The position numbers were made by a program, and so were the translations under genes. Below the pieces are notes generated by a model. It saw only the letters and a list, made by a program, of their open reading frames with translations. It ran no database searches and was not told the origin of the DNA. From Planctomycetota bacterium (GTDB lineage Bacteria > Planctomycetota > Phycisphaerae > Phycisphaerales > SM1A02), in the NCBI GenBank assembly GCA_009926625.1, contig RFON01000007.1:1-64000 (forward strand): a stretch of DNA of 64,000 nucleotides, given 5' to 3'. Positions within the stretch are counted from its first letter, which is position 1. Every line of letters starts with the position of its first letter. This document shows, in pieces, positions 41,951 to 51,124 of the stretch.

Positions 41951-43747
41951 TCAGTGAGAGACCGGCGCGGGCGCCGCACTTCGCACGCTCAGTTCGCGCA
42001 GTTGTTCGTCGCTGATCGGGCTCGGGGCGTCGATCATCAGGTCCGCACCCGACTGCGTCTTGGGGAATGCAATCACATCGCGGATGTTGTCCGTGCCGAC
42101 GACATGCATCACGAGTCGGTCGAGACCGAACGCCATCCCGCCGTGCGGCGGCGCGCCGTGGCGCAGCGCAGAGAGAAGGAAGCCGAACTTCGCCTGCGCT
42201 TCCTCGTCGCTGAGTCCGATCAGGTTGAAGACGCGCTGCTGCACATCCATGCGATGGATTCGGATGGACCCTCCGGCAATCTCGCTGCCATTGAGTACGA
42301 GGTCGTAGCCCGCGCTGAGGCACGCCCCGGGATCGCTCTCAAGGATCGGGAACTGATCAGGGTTTGGGCTCGTGAAGGGATGGTGCAGCGCAACCCAACG
42401 GCGACCCTCATCATCCCAGTCGAACATCGGGAAGTCGACGACCCACAGGAAGTTCCAGCCCTCCTTTGGGATGAGACCGAGGTCCGAGGCCACGCGCAGG
42501 CGCAGCTCGCCGAGCGTCTTTGTTGCGATCTCCCAGGTGTCGCATGCGAAGAGCAGCGCATCGCCGACTTCCAGCCCGACGCGCTCGACGAGTGCGTCCT
42601 TGATGGGCTCGAGGAACTTCGCGATGCCCGTCTCGAGTCCTGCAGCGGTGCGCTTCACCACTGGAACGCCGCCGGCGCGGAATGTGCGGACCCATTCGGA
42701 GTAGCCGTCGGTGAGTTTTCGGGTCAGTTTCTCCGCGCCGCCCGGCACGCGGATGCACTTGACGACGCCGCTTCGCCCAGCGGGGCTGCGCTTGGCAAGC
42801 GCCTCCTGGAAAACCTTGAAGTCGCACTTCGCAGCGAGGTCGCTGATGTCGTCGATGTGCAGCGCGAAGCGTGTGTCGGGGCGGTCGATGCCGTACCGAT
42901 CCATCGCCTCCTGCCATGTCATGCGTGGGATCTCGCCGATGTCCGACGCGAAGAGTTCCTTCCACAAGCCTCGCGTGAAGCCGCTCATCATGTCGATCAC
43001 ATCGTCGCGGTCCACAAATGACATCTCGAGATCGATCTGGCTGAACTCTGCCTGACGGTCTGCGCGTGGATCCTCGTCGCGCAGGCAGCGGCAGATCTGC
43101 AGGTAGCGATCGCAGCCGGCCACCATCAGGATCTGCTTGAAGAGCTGGGGGCTCTGTGGCAGCGCGTACCAACTGCCTGGGTGCAGGCGGCTCGGCACCA
43201 CGAAGTCGCGCGCTCCCTCAGGGGTCGACTTGATCAGCAGCGGCGTCTCGATCTCCATGAATCCCTGCGCGGCGAAGTAGTCGCGCGTGAACTTCGTGAT
43301 CCTCGAACGCGTCCGCAGGATCGACTGCATGCGCGGGCGGCGCAGGTCGATGTAGCGGTACTGCAGTCGCGTCTCCTCGTTGATGCGGTCTGCATCGTGC
43401 TCGTCGGGCAGGATCGGCGGTGCTTCCGCCTTGTTGAACACTTCCAGTTCCTCGGCCACGAGTTCGACTTCGCCGCTCGCAAGCTTCGGATTGGCGCCGC
43501 CAGTCCGAATGCGGATGCGCCCGCGCACACCGACCACATCTTCGCGGCGCACGGCTCGTGCGCGTTCCATCAATTCGTCAGGTGCACCCTCGAACACCAC
43601 TTGCGCGAGTCCTTCCTTGTCGCGGAGATCAACGAAGAACAGTCCCTTGCCTTGCTCGCGGTAGGTGTTCACCCACCCACAGAGTGCGGCGGTCTTGCCC
43701 GCATCGGTTGCTCGCAGTTGTCCGCAGAAGTGTGTGCGCTTGATCAT
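41951..43747 (-). CDS. aspS: Aspartyl-tRNA synthetase
   Basis: A class II synthetase of 598 residues. The N-terminal OB domain (CGWVNTYREQGKGLFFVDLRD) is followed by motif 2 in CLRDEDPRADRQAEFSQIDLEM, a bacterial GAD-type insertion, and motif 3 GMAFGLDRLVMHVVG. ATG 43747 fits the family start (MIKRTHFCGQL); the longer reading to 43828 is not needed. The gene is divergent from lpxB. A TAGCAT hexamer (minus strand 43793-43788) about 40 bases before the ATG may be its -10. Confidence 0.94.
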   Translation of the reverse strand: MIKRTHFCGQLRATDAGKTAALCGWVNTYREQGKGLFFVDLRDKEGLAQVVFEGAPDELMERARAVRREDVVGVRGRIRIRTGGANPKLASGEVELVAEELEVFNKAEAPPILPDEHDADRINEETRLQYRYIDLRRPRMQSILRTRSRITKFTRDYFAAQGFMEIETPLLIKSTPEGARDFVVPSRLHPGSWYALPQSPQLFKQILMVAGCDRYLQICRCLRDEDPRADRQAEFSQIDLEMSFVDRDDVIDMMSGFTRGLWKELFASDIGEIPRMTWQEAMDRYGIDRPDTRFALHIDDISDLAAKCDFKVFQEALAKRSPAGRSGVVKCIRVPGGAEKLTRKLTDGYSEWVRTFRAGGVPVVKRTAAGLETGIAKFLEPIKDALVERVGLEVGDALLFACDTWEIATKTLGELRLRVASDLGLIPKEGWNFLWVVDFPMFDWDDEGRRWVALHHPFTSPNPDQFPILESDPGACLSAGYDLVLNGSEIAGGSIRIHRMDVQQRVFNLIGLSDEEAQAKFGFLLSALRHGAPPHGGMAFGLDRLVMHVVGTDNIRDVIAFPKTQSGADLMIDAPSPISDEQLRELSVRSAAPAPVSH

Positions 43748-43818
43748 GACTTTCGGAGTCGGTGAAAAGGGGGGCGGAAGGCGAGGGATGCTACAGACAC
43801 GGCACCGCAGGCACGGGC

Positions 43819-43824
43819 TACCCT
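43819..43824 (+). promoter_or_regulatory. -10 hexamer TACCCT, lpxB
   Basis: TACCCT ends nine bases before the ATG at 43834. Confidence 0.45.
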
Positions 43825-43833
43825 TCACGCACG

Positions 43834-45066
43834 ATGGCGCAGACGGCGTCCGACAGGCGAAGCACCGTGCTGTTCACCGCGTTCGAGCCATCAGGCGATG
43901 CGCACGCTGCGCCCGTGATCGCGGCGCTTCGGCAACGCGATCCGACGCTCCGCATCGCCGCATGGGGTGGTCCCCGCATGCGCGCGGCTGGCGCAGAGAT
44001 GCTCGGCGTCACCGCCGAGGATGGCGCCATGGGACTTGCGGGCCTCGCGAAGATCGGACTCGTTCACCGAGTGCGCGCTGAAGCGGTCGAGTGGTCGCGC
44101 AAGAACGCCGTCGAGGTGCATGTGCCCGTGGACAGCCCTGCGGCGAATTTCCCCGTCGTGCGAGCGCTGCGCCGCATGGGAGTCAAGACCGTTCACCTGG
44201 TTGCCCCGCAGTTGTGGGCGTGGGGCGGTTGGCGAATCCGCAAGCTGCGTCGGCGCACCGACCTCGTGCTGTGCCTGCTGCCCTTTGAGCAGGAGTGGTT
44301 CCGCCTTCGCGGCGTTCCTGCTGCGTTCATCGGACATCCCGTGATGGAGCGGCGCCTCGATGCTGCGACGCTCGATGCGGAGGCGCTGCAGTTGCCGTTC
44401 GGCCTGCCGCGCATTGCAATGTTGCCAGGCAGTCGGAGTCAGGAGTTGCACGCGAACCTGCGGTCGCTGGTGGATGCATTCTCGATCCTGCGTCGAAAAC
44501 ACCCGCAGGCCGTGTGCGTGCTCGTCGCCGCGAATGGCAATCTGCGCGAGCTCGCGCGGCACATCGTTCCGTTGATGCCTGATGGACTGCATGTGCAGGT
44601 CGGCGGACTTGATGCGGTCCTGCACTGGTGCGACCTTGCCCTCAATGTTTCTGGCACCGTGTCGCTCGATGTCGCGCTCCATGCGAAGCCCATGGTGGGC
44701 GTCTACGGCGTATCGCCGCTGTCGCTCGCTGTGTCGCGGCTGCTGCTGCGATCGCCTGTTCGGCTGCTGCCGAACATCATCGCTGGCCGAAAGATCGTGC
44801 CTGAGTTCGTACCGACGGCGGCGGGTCCGCAGGCGTTCGCCGCCGCTGCCGACGGGCTGATCGGCGATGTGCGCGCCGCGGAGGAGGCGCGTGCTGCGCT
44901 GCGGGCGGTGGCACGGTGTTTCGCAGGACACGATTCGGGCTTTGAGGCGGCGGCGTTCATCGACCATGTCCGCCGTGGCGGCGGCACGGAGCCGAGGGAA
45001 CTCGACGGCGTCGTTCCCGCTGCCGAGGCGGCCCGCGCCACCTCGCGAAGCCAGCGTTCGCCGTAG
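43834..45066 (+). CDS. lpxB: Lipid-A-disaccharide synthase
   Basis: A GT19 family glycosyltransferase of 410 residues. It has FTAFEPSGDAHAAPVIAAL (the GExSGD loop, here FEPSGD), LVAPQLWAWGGWR, AMLPGSRSQELHANL and LNVSGTVSLDVAL, and AKPMVGVYGVSPLS. It joins UDP-diacylglucosamine and lipid X to lipid A disaccharide at the inner membrane. Its presence implies a lipid A containing outer membrane. ATG 43834 is chosen because of the -10; the upstream reading to 43762 is shadow. livK starts 18 bases after the stop. Confidence 0.9.
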   Translation: MAQTASDRRSTVLFTAFEPSGDAHAAPVIAALRQRDPTLRIAAWGGPRMRAAGAEMLGVTAEDGAMGLAGLAKIGLVHRVRAEAVEWSRKNAVEVHVPVDSPAANFPVVRALRRMGVKTVHLVAPQLWAWGGWRIRKLRRRTDLVLCLLPFEQEWFRLRGVPAAFIGHPVMERRLDAATLDAEALQLPFGLPRIAMLPGSRSQELHANLRSLVDAFSILRRKHPQAVCVLVAANGNLRELARHIVPLMPDGLHVQVGGLDAVLHWCDLALNVSGTVSLDVALHAKPMVGVYGVSPLSLAVSRLLLRSPVRLLPNIIAGRKIVPEFVPTAAGPQAFAAAADGLIGDVRAAEEARAALRAVARCFAGHDSGFEAAAFIDHVRRGGGTEPRELDGVVPAAEAARATSRSQRSP

Positions 45067-45084
45067 CATCCAAGGCAACTACCG

Positions 45085-46335
45085 ATGAACACCCTTCCCA
45101 CGATCGTTGCTGCGTGGCTTTCGCTGGTGATCGCCGCAGCTTCTTCCGCCCAGAACGGCACCATCAAGATCGTCAGCAGCCTGCCCCGCACGGGGAGCGC
45201 CAACGCGCAGACCGGCACGATCGTCAACGGCATCAAGATGGCGATCGCCGAGGTCGGCGGCAAGATCGACGGCTACGAGATTGCCTACGAAGACTGGGAT
45301 GATGCGAGCCCGCAGCGTGGCAACTGGGATCCAACGGTGGAGGCGCAGAACGCCAACAAAGCAGTGACCGACAGCTCGATCGTGGGCTACATCGGCACCT
45401 TCAACAGTGGTGCGGCGAAGATCTCGATGCCCGAACTCAATCGCGCCGGATTGGTGATGATCAGTCCCGCGAACACCTACTCAGGACTGACGAAGCCGGG
45501 GCTTGGCGAGGCGAACGAGCCTGCCATCTATCGCCCGTCAGGAAAGATCAGTTACTTCCGCGTGGTGCCAACGGACGACTTGCAGGGAGCCGTCGCTGCA
45601 GAGTTCGTGGCGGCATCGGGGGCAAAGCGCGTGTTCGTCCTTCACGACCGCGAGCTCTACGGCAAGGGGATTGCCGAAGTGTTCGAGCGGCGGGCAAAGG
45701 AACTCGGGTTGCAGGTCAGCGGCATGGAGGGAATCGACACCAAGGCGGCGAACTACAAGTCGCTCGCGCAGAAGGTGAAGTTCTCCAAGAGCGATGCAGC
45801 GTTCTTCGGTGGCACCACGCAGACCAACGCGGGTCAGGTGGCGAAGGATCTGCGGAGCGCGGGGTTCCTCGGCACCTTGGTGGTGCCGGATGGCTGCTGT
45901 GAGGAGGCGTTCATCCAGGCGGCGGGAGCGAACAACCTCGAAGGCAATACCTTCGTGACTTTCGGCGGTCTGCCTCCAGCGGAATTGACTGGTCGCGGCG
46001 CGCAGTTCCGCGATGGCTACCGCAAGATGTTCGATGCCGATCCCGAGGCGTATGCGGTGTATGGATACGAGTGCGCGCGGGTGCTGCTCGATGCGATCCG
46101 ACGCGCGGCGTCAAAGGACCGCGCAGGGGTGTTGCAGGCCGTTGCGCAGACCAAGGACTTCGACGGGGCACTTGGGCGTTGGAGTTTCGATGCCAACGGC
46201 GACACGACCAATCGCGTCATGAGCATCAACGCGGTCAAGGACGGGAAGTTCGTCTTCGTCAAGCGCGTAGGTGACGCGGCTGCTGGCGGTGCGGCCAAGG
46301 GACCGGAAACGCCATCGGACGCAGCGGCGCGTTGA
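45085..46335 (+). CDS. livK: ABC transporter substrate-binding protein, Leu/Ile/Val type
   Basis: A periplasmic binding protein of 416 residues with a signal peptide (1-22, IAAASSAQNG). Two alpha/beta lobes follow the type I fold of LivJ/K: IKIVSSLPRTGSANAQTGTI for lobe 1 and a hinge GYIGTFNSGAAKISMPELN. The ligand is probably a branched-chain amino acid, but urea or amide substrates are possible. The start has AAGG nine to twelve bases upstream; TAGCAT at 45064, overlapping the lpxB stop, may be its -10. First of five genes livKHMGF. Confidence 0.9.
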   Translation: MNTLPTIVAAWLSLVIAAASSAQNGTIKIVSSLPRTGSANAQTGTIVNGIKMAIAEVGGKIDGYEIAYEDWDDASPQRGNWDPTVEAQNANKAVTDSSIVGYIGTFNSGAAKISMPELNRAGLVMISPANTYSGLTKPGLGEANEPAIYRPSGKISYFRVVPTDDLQGAVAAEFVAASGAKRVFVLHDRELYGKGIAEVFERRAKELGLQVSGMEGIDTKAANYKSLAQKVKFSKSDAAFFGGTTQTNAGQVAKDLRSAGFLGTLVVPDGCCEEAFIQAAGANNLEGNTFVTFGGLPPAELTGRGAQFRDGYRKMFDADPEAYAVYGYECARVLLDAIRRAASKDRAGVLQAVAQTKDFDGALGRWSFDANGDTTNRVMSINAVKDGKFVFVKRVGDAAAGGAAKGPETPSDAAAR

Positions 46336-46393
46336 ACGCGAGGGCCACGCGCCGCGATCGGCGCGAGGCGGCGTGAAGAAGCGGCTCGACAGC

Positions 46394-47350
46394 ATGGAAC
46401 TCGACTTCTTCCTTCAGCAACTGATCACGGGCCTGTCCAACGGCATGATCATTGCGCTGATCGCCATCGGCTACACGATGGTGTACGGGATCATCGAACT
46501 CATCAACTTTGCGCATGGCGACCTGTTCATGCTTGGGTCGTTTCTCGCGCTGACGGTCCTTGGTGTGCTCGGGATTGACGCATGGACGGGCGGCGGCACT
46601 TGGCTCGGCGTGCTGTTGCTGCTCCTGAGTTCCGCAGCGTTCTGCGCGGGACTCAACTGGAGCATCGAGCGCATCGCCTATCGCCCGCTGCGCGCATCGG
46701 GCAAGCTGTCGCTCCTCGTGAGCGCAATCGGCGCCAGTTTCATCCTGGTCAATCTTGGATTGTTCTGGGGTGGGCTTCCGCTGGATGTCTTTGCGGGTGG
46801 CGTCGCCGCTGCGGCACCGAAGGACTTTCCACCGCTCGTTCCCAACACGAATTTGCTCGGCGAAGATTCGCTGGTGCAACTGACGCCGAAGGATCTCCTG
46901 GTGCTTGGCGTCACGCTCCCCACGATGCTGGCGCTCACATGGATCGTCACCCGCACGCGGCTCGGCAAGGCGATGCGTGCCACTGCGCAGAATCCCGTCG
47001 CGGCACGGCTGATGGGGATCGATACCGACCGCGTCATCGGCGCGACATTCCTCATCGGGGGCGCCCTCGGCGGCTTTGCGAGCGTGATCTACGCGCTCTA
47101 CAACAACACGATCTCCTTCCAGATGGGCTATCGCGCGGGCATGGATGCGTTCACCGCCGCCGTGCTCGGAGGGATCGGCAGCATGCCAGGCGCGGTTGCA
47201 GGCGCTTTGGTCATCGGACTCGTGCGTGCGATGAGTGATGGATACCTCGAGACGCGCTGGACCAACACGATCGTGTTCGGCATCCTTGTGCTGATCCTGA
47301 TTTTCCGGCCGAGCGGGCTCCTCGGCTCGCGCGCGAAGGAGAAGGTGTGA
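46394..47350 (+). CDS. livH: ABC permease, LivH type
   Basis: A 318-residue inner-membrane permease with about eight helices. It begins MELDFFLQQLITGLSNGMII and continues LIAIGYTMVYGIIELINFAHGD, the typical LivH N-terminus, and has the cytoplasmic loop AQNPVAARLMGIDTDRVI. GTG 46373 is an alternative start. It ends in a GTGA overlap with livM. Confidence 0.93.
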   Translation: MELDFFLQQLITGLSNGMIIALIAIGYTMVYGIIELINFAHGDLFMLGSFLALTVLGVLGIDAWTGGGTWLGVLLLLLSSAAFCAGLNWSIERIAYRPLRASGKLSLLVSAIGASFILVNLGLFWGGLPLDVFAGGVAAAAPKDFPPLVPNTNLLGEDSLVQLTPKDLLVLGVTLPTMLALTWIVTRTRLGKAMRATAQNPVAARLMGIDTDRVIGATFLIGGALGGFASVIYALYNNTISFQMGYRAGMDAFTAAVLGGIGSMPGAVAGALVIGLVRAMSDGYLETRWTNTIVFGILVLILIFRPSGLLGSRAKEKV

Positions 47351-48408
47351 TGGCCGCGCGCCTCAACCCCATACTCGCTTTCTTCGCCATTGCCGCGGCG
47401 CTGCCGCTGTTCTTCGGTGCTTCGGGGCTGTTCTACGACGCCTTTCAGTCGATCTTCGTGTTTGCGCTCGTGGGACTTGGGTTGAACATCATCACTGGCT
47501 TCACGGGCATGCTCAATCTCGGCATGGCGGCGTTCATGGCCATCGGTGCCTATGCCTTCGCCATCCTCACATGCGACATCTATCCATTCCAGGTCGGCTT
47601 CTGGTGGGGGCTGCTTCTGGCTGGCGCCGTCGGTGCAGTGGCGGGATTCCTGCTCGGTGCGCCGACGCTCGGCTTGAGCGGCGACTATCTCGCGATCGTC
47701 ACGATGGGCTTCGGCGAGATCACGCTCGATGTCCTGAAGAATCTCGAGGCGATCACGAAGGGCACGCAAGGGATCAATCCGCTGCCGCGCCCAACGATCG
47801 GCGGGTGGACGATCGAACTGCAGGACGAGCGCAGTTGGTACTACCTGCTTCTCGTGCTGCTCGGCGTGGCAGTCCTGTTCGTCCGTCGGCTCGAACGAAG
47901 CCGCACGGGACGCGCATGGCTGTCGATCCGTGAAGACGCGCTCGCGAGCCAGTGCATGGGCATTCCACCCAAGCGCACACGGATGATCGCTTTCGCCACG
48001 GGCAGTGCGGTCGCGGCGTTCGGCGGCGCATTGTTCGCGGCGCTGTTGAGTTCCACGGGCGAGCCGAACTCCTACGACTTCCAGGTGTCCATCCTCGCGT
48101 TGTGCATCATCATCGTCGGGGGCATGGGGAGCGTTGCAGGAACGCTCGTCGGTGCCGCCGTGATGGTTGGCATGAACGCCATCGTGCTCGTGAAGATCGC
48201 CGACTGGTTTGGGGCAGGCGATTCCGGCTCATCGTCCAATGTGCTTGCGAGCCCGAACAACTGGAAGTACCTCATCTTTGGGCTGGCGCTGATCCTCGTC
48301 ATGCGCCTGAAGCCCGAAGGGCTGGTTCCGCCGCGCCTGGAGAGCACCGCAACTGGCGTGCCGCCGGGACCCACCGTGTCAGTGCCGCCTGCAGGAGGTC
48401 GTGCGTGA
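47347..48408 (+). CDS. livM: ABC permease, LivM type
   Basis: A 353-residue permease partner of LivH. Signature parts are LGLNIITGFTGMLNLGMAAF, the loop LGLSGDYLAIVTMGFGEI, and SIREDALASQCMGIPPKRTR, the coupling helix region that contacts the ATPases. The start is GTG 47347 or ATG 47350; both overlap the livH stop. The stop overlaps the livG GTG. Confidence 0.93.
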   Translation: MMAARLNPILAFFAIAAALPLFFGASGLFYDAFQSIFVFALVGLGLNIITGFTGMLNLGMAAFMAIGAYAFAILTCDIYPFQVGFWWGLLLAGAVGAVAGFLLGAPTLGLSGDYLAIVTMGFGEITLDVLKNLEAITKGTQGINPLPRPTIGGWTIELQDERSWYYLLLVLLGVAVLFVRRLERSRTGRAWLSIREDALASQCMGIPPKRTRMIAFATGSAVAAFGGALFAALLSSTGEPNSYDFQVSILALCIIIVGGMGSVAGTLVGAAVMVGMNAIVLVKIADWFGAGDSGSSSNVLASPNNWKYLIFGLALILVMRLKPEGLVPPRLESTATGVPPGPTVSVPPAGGRA

Positions 48409-49439
48409 GTTTGCTTGAAGTACGCGACATCACCATGCGCTTCGGCGGACTCACGGCGGTCGATGGAGTCTCGTTCGATGTGCGGGAGGGGGAGATCTTC
48501 GCGGTGATCGGTCCGAACGGCGCGGGGAAGACAACGCTCTTCAATGCGATCACTGGCGTGTACGAACCGACCCGCGGCAGCGTGCGCTTTCGCGGTTCGC
48601 AAGTTCGGCAGAACCCCGACGCGCGACTTGTGCGTCGCACGCTCGTGGTGGGGGTGACTGGAGCCATCAGCACATTCCTTGCGCTGAATTCCCAGGAGAT
48701 CTGGACTGCTGCGATTGGCGCGAACTACCTGCTCGGCAAACCGTTTCCATGGCAGCAGGCGCTTGCCGATGCATGGGCGACCGCGCGCGCCGTCCCTGCG
48801 GTCTGGGGGGTCATCCCAGCGATTGTCGGTGGAGTCATCGGTGCCGCAACAGTGCTTGCGCTCTGGCAACGCCTTCGCCGCACGCCCGACCTGATTGCGC
48901 GAGCGGGGCTCGCACGGACATTCCAGAACATCCGCCTGTTCACCGACCTGAGCCTGATCGAGAATGTGCTCGTTGGGATGGACAGCCGCCTGCACTGTGG
49001 CTACTGGACCAATCTGCTGCGATTGCCAGGGTTTCTCGGCGAAAGCAAGCGAAGCACTGCAGAGGCGATGGACCTGTTGGCATTCGTGGGACTGGCCGAT
49101 CGAGCGCAGTCGGCCGCTGGCAGCCTGCCGTACGGTCATCGGCGTCGTCTGGAGATTGCGCGGGCACTGGCCAGTCGCCCGACTGTCCTGCTGCTCGATG
49201 AGCCGGCTGCGGGAATGAACCCATCGGAAGTGACTTCGCTGATGCAACTGATCCAGCGCGTGCGCGACCGTGGCATCACGGTGATCCTCATCGAGCACCA
49301 CATGAAGTTGGTGATGGGCATCAGCGACCGAATCGTCGTGCTCCAGTACGGGAAGAAGATCGGCGAAGGCACGCCGCAGGAGATACAAGCGGACCGCCGA
49401 TGCATCGAGGCATATCTCGGTGCGGAGGATGAACTGTGA
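48405..49439 (+). CDS. livG: ABC ATPase, LivG type, with membrane-like insertion
   Basis: A 344-residue ATPase, about 90 residues longer than LivG usually is. The core is complete: Walker A GPNGAGKT (36-43), Q-loop in RTFQNIRLF (171-179), signature LPYGHRRRLEIARAL (the LivG form of LSGGQ), Walker B VLLLDEPAAGMNP and the H-loop in LIEHHM. Residues 68-160, between Walker A and the Q-loop, are extra. They hold two hydrophobic stretches (about 79-95 and 131-153), joined by a basic, Trp-rich loop. GTG 48405 overlaps the livM stop, and the stop overlaps livF. The insertion is described as a finding. Confidence 0.93.
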   Translation: MSLLEVRDITMRFGGLTAVDGVSFDVREGEIFAVIGPNGAGKTTLFNAITGVYEPTRGSVRFRGSQVRQNPDARLVRRTLVVGVTGAISTFLALNSQEIWTAAIGANYLLGKPFPWQQALADAWATARAVPAVWGVIPAIVGGVIGAATVLALWQRLRRTPDLIARAGLARTFQNIRLFTDLSLIENVLVGMDSRLHCGYWTNLLRLPGFLGESKRSTAEAMDLLAFVGLADRAQSAAGSLPYGHRRRLEIARALASRPTVLLLDEPAAGMNPSEVTSLMQLIQRVRDRGITVILIEHHMKLVMGISDRIVVLQYGKKIGEGTPQEIQADRRCIEAYLGAEDEL

Positions 49440-50149
49440 GCGATCTCATGCTTGAGGTGCGCGGGCTCGAAGTCCGCTACGGTGCGGTGCAGGCGCTGCG
49501 CGGCGTGTCGCTCGATGTGCGCCAGGGGGAAATCGTCTCACTCATCGGCACCAACGGCGCGGGCAAGAGTTCGACGCTGATGGCCATCTCGGGGATCGCG
49601 CGCGCGAGCGCAGGGGCAATCGCATTCGAGGGAAGGGACATCCTTGGTCGGCCCGCCCATGAGATCGTTGCGCGTGGGCTTGCGCAGGTCCCCGAGGGTC
49701 GTCGCGTCTTCCCGCGGTTGACCGTGCGCGAGAACTTGGAGATGGGCGCGTTCCTGCAACGAGGATCGATCGATGGGGACCTCGCCCGCGTCCACACGCT
49801 CTTCCCCGTCCTTCAGGAGCGGGCGCAGCAACTCGCTGGAACGCTTTCTGGTGGCGAGCAGCAGATGCTGGCCATTGGACGAGCGTTGATGGGCCGCCCG
49901 CGGCTGCTGATGATGGACGAACCAAGCATGGGTATCGCACCGATCCTGGTCGCGCGCATCTTCGAGGCGATCCGCGAGTTGAACACGCAGGGGCTGACCG
50001 TTCTGCTCGTCGAGCAGAATGCGCGCGCTGCGCTTCGACTCTCCAGCCGTGCCTTCGTGGTCGAGAACGGACGGACCACGATCACGGGATCCGGCCGCGA
50101 ACTTCTCCACGACGAGCGGATCGCGAGTGCGTATCTCGGTGGCGCCTGA
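49436..50149 (+). CDS. livF: ABC ATPase, LivF type
   Basis: A 237-residue ATPase, the normal size. It has Walker A GTNGAGKSS (36-44 range), LAQVPEGRRVFPRLTV with the Q-loop region, signature LSGGEQQMLAIGRAL, Walker B LLMMDEPSMGIAP and H-loop equivalent LVEQN. It pairs with LivG beneath the LivH/LivM permeases. The GTG start 49436 overlaps the livG stop. Confidence 0.93.
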   Translation: MSDLMLEVRGLEVRYGAVQALRGVSLDVRQGEIVSLIGTNGAGKSSTLMAISGIARASAGAIAFEGRDILGRPAHEIVARGLAQVPEGRRVFPRLTVRENLEMGAFLQRGSIDGDLARVHTLFPVLQERAQQLAGTLSGGEQQMLAIGRALMGRPRLLMMDEPSMGIAPILVARIFEAIRELNTQGLTVLLVEQNARAALRLSSRAFVVENGRTTITGSGRELLHDERIASAYLGGA

Positions 50150-50161
50150 AGCGCCGCACAC

Positions 50162-51124
50162 TCACCACTCTTCGATGCCGCTTTGATGGACCTCTGCGGC
50201 ACTGCGCCGCGGCGGCAGATCCACGAGATCCTCGGGGCGATCGTCAAACGCAACGCGGTCCACGGAATAAAAGCCATCGCATCTCCACGATGGCAGGTGC
50301 TGATCGAAGTGCTCGTTCACGAGCCGTTCCATTTGGCTCAAGCTGCCTGCCGTGGCCCAGATCGTGACATACGCACCCTTGTTGGGTCGATCGTGACGCG
50401 TTGCAAGCACGATCGCATGCCACAGCACGAGTCCGAGCTTGCGCCCCGTGTCGTCGACGTTCGCGTCAGGATCGACATCCAGTTCGAGCCGCCAGGCATC
50501 GCGCAGTTGCAGGAGGATCTCGTCGAGATCAGGGCTTTGGTCGTCGAGGACCTGCAGCACCTCACGAAGCTGCGACGGCGGTTCGTCCGAGCGTTCGAGA
50601 TCGTGCGGCCATGTCTCGAGCACCTCGCGCACACCATGCTTGGCCAGCATCGACTCCACCTGTCGCCGCATCGGAATCGGCACATTGATCAGCAACCCCT
50701 TCCAGGTGTCGAGGAAGACCTCCACGAACGGCTGTTCGGCGTTCGCCCCCGCACCGATCGAGCCATCCTCGAGCAGCAGCAACTCGTAATGGTCCCACAC
50801 GCGCAAGAAGTGTTCGCGCCCGATCGGTTCGGTGCCGAGGTAAATGTCGAGCGCGCGGTATGCATCGCGCGAGCCGATCTCCACGATGGGAACGACCTCC
50901 GTGGGCAGGAACGCGAACGCATCGCGGATGAGATTCCCGAGCCGGTCATGGCTGATCACCACATGAAACGCGTAGGTGTCGGGATCGCCGTCTTCGCCGG
51001 GGCAATACTCGAGGGTGTAGCCCTGTTGAGGCGCTGGGAGCGAAATCGGTTCGATGCCGAGCGGAAACTTGTAGCCCGCTACCTCGGAGCGTGTCAGGTC
51101 GTTCCGAAGTTCATACTCCCGCAT
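50162..51124 (-). CDS. Hypothetical protein
   Basis: A 320-residue acidic, soluble protein. MREYELRNDLTRSEVAGYKFPLG starts the reading, with a Leu/Trp-rich middle (REHFLRVWDHYELLLLED). There is no signal peptide, membrane helix or recognisable motif. ATG 51124 follows a TACCAT -10 by seven bases. The longer reading to 51388 is shadow over a YkgJ gene. It overlaps that gene's end by 14 bp and may also be read from the rpoBC transcript. Confidence 0.7.
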   Translation of the reverse strand: MREYELRNDLTRSEVAGYKFPLGIEPISLPAPQQGYTLEYCPGEDGDPDTYAFHVVISHDRLGNLIRDAFAFLPTEVVPIVEIGSRDAYRALDIYLGTEPIGREHFLRVWDHYELLLLEDGSIGAGANAEQPFVEVFLDTWKGLLINVPIPMRRQVESMLAKHGVREVLETWPHDLERSDEPPSQLREVLQVLDDQSPDLDEILLQLRDAWRLELDVDPDANVDDTGRKLGLVLWHAIVLATRHDRPNKGAYVTIWATAGSLSQMERLVNEHFDQHLPSWRCDGFYSVDRVAFDDRPEDLVDLPPRRSAAEVHQSGIEEW

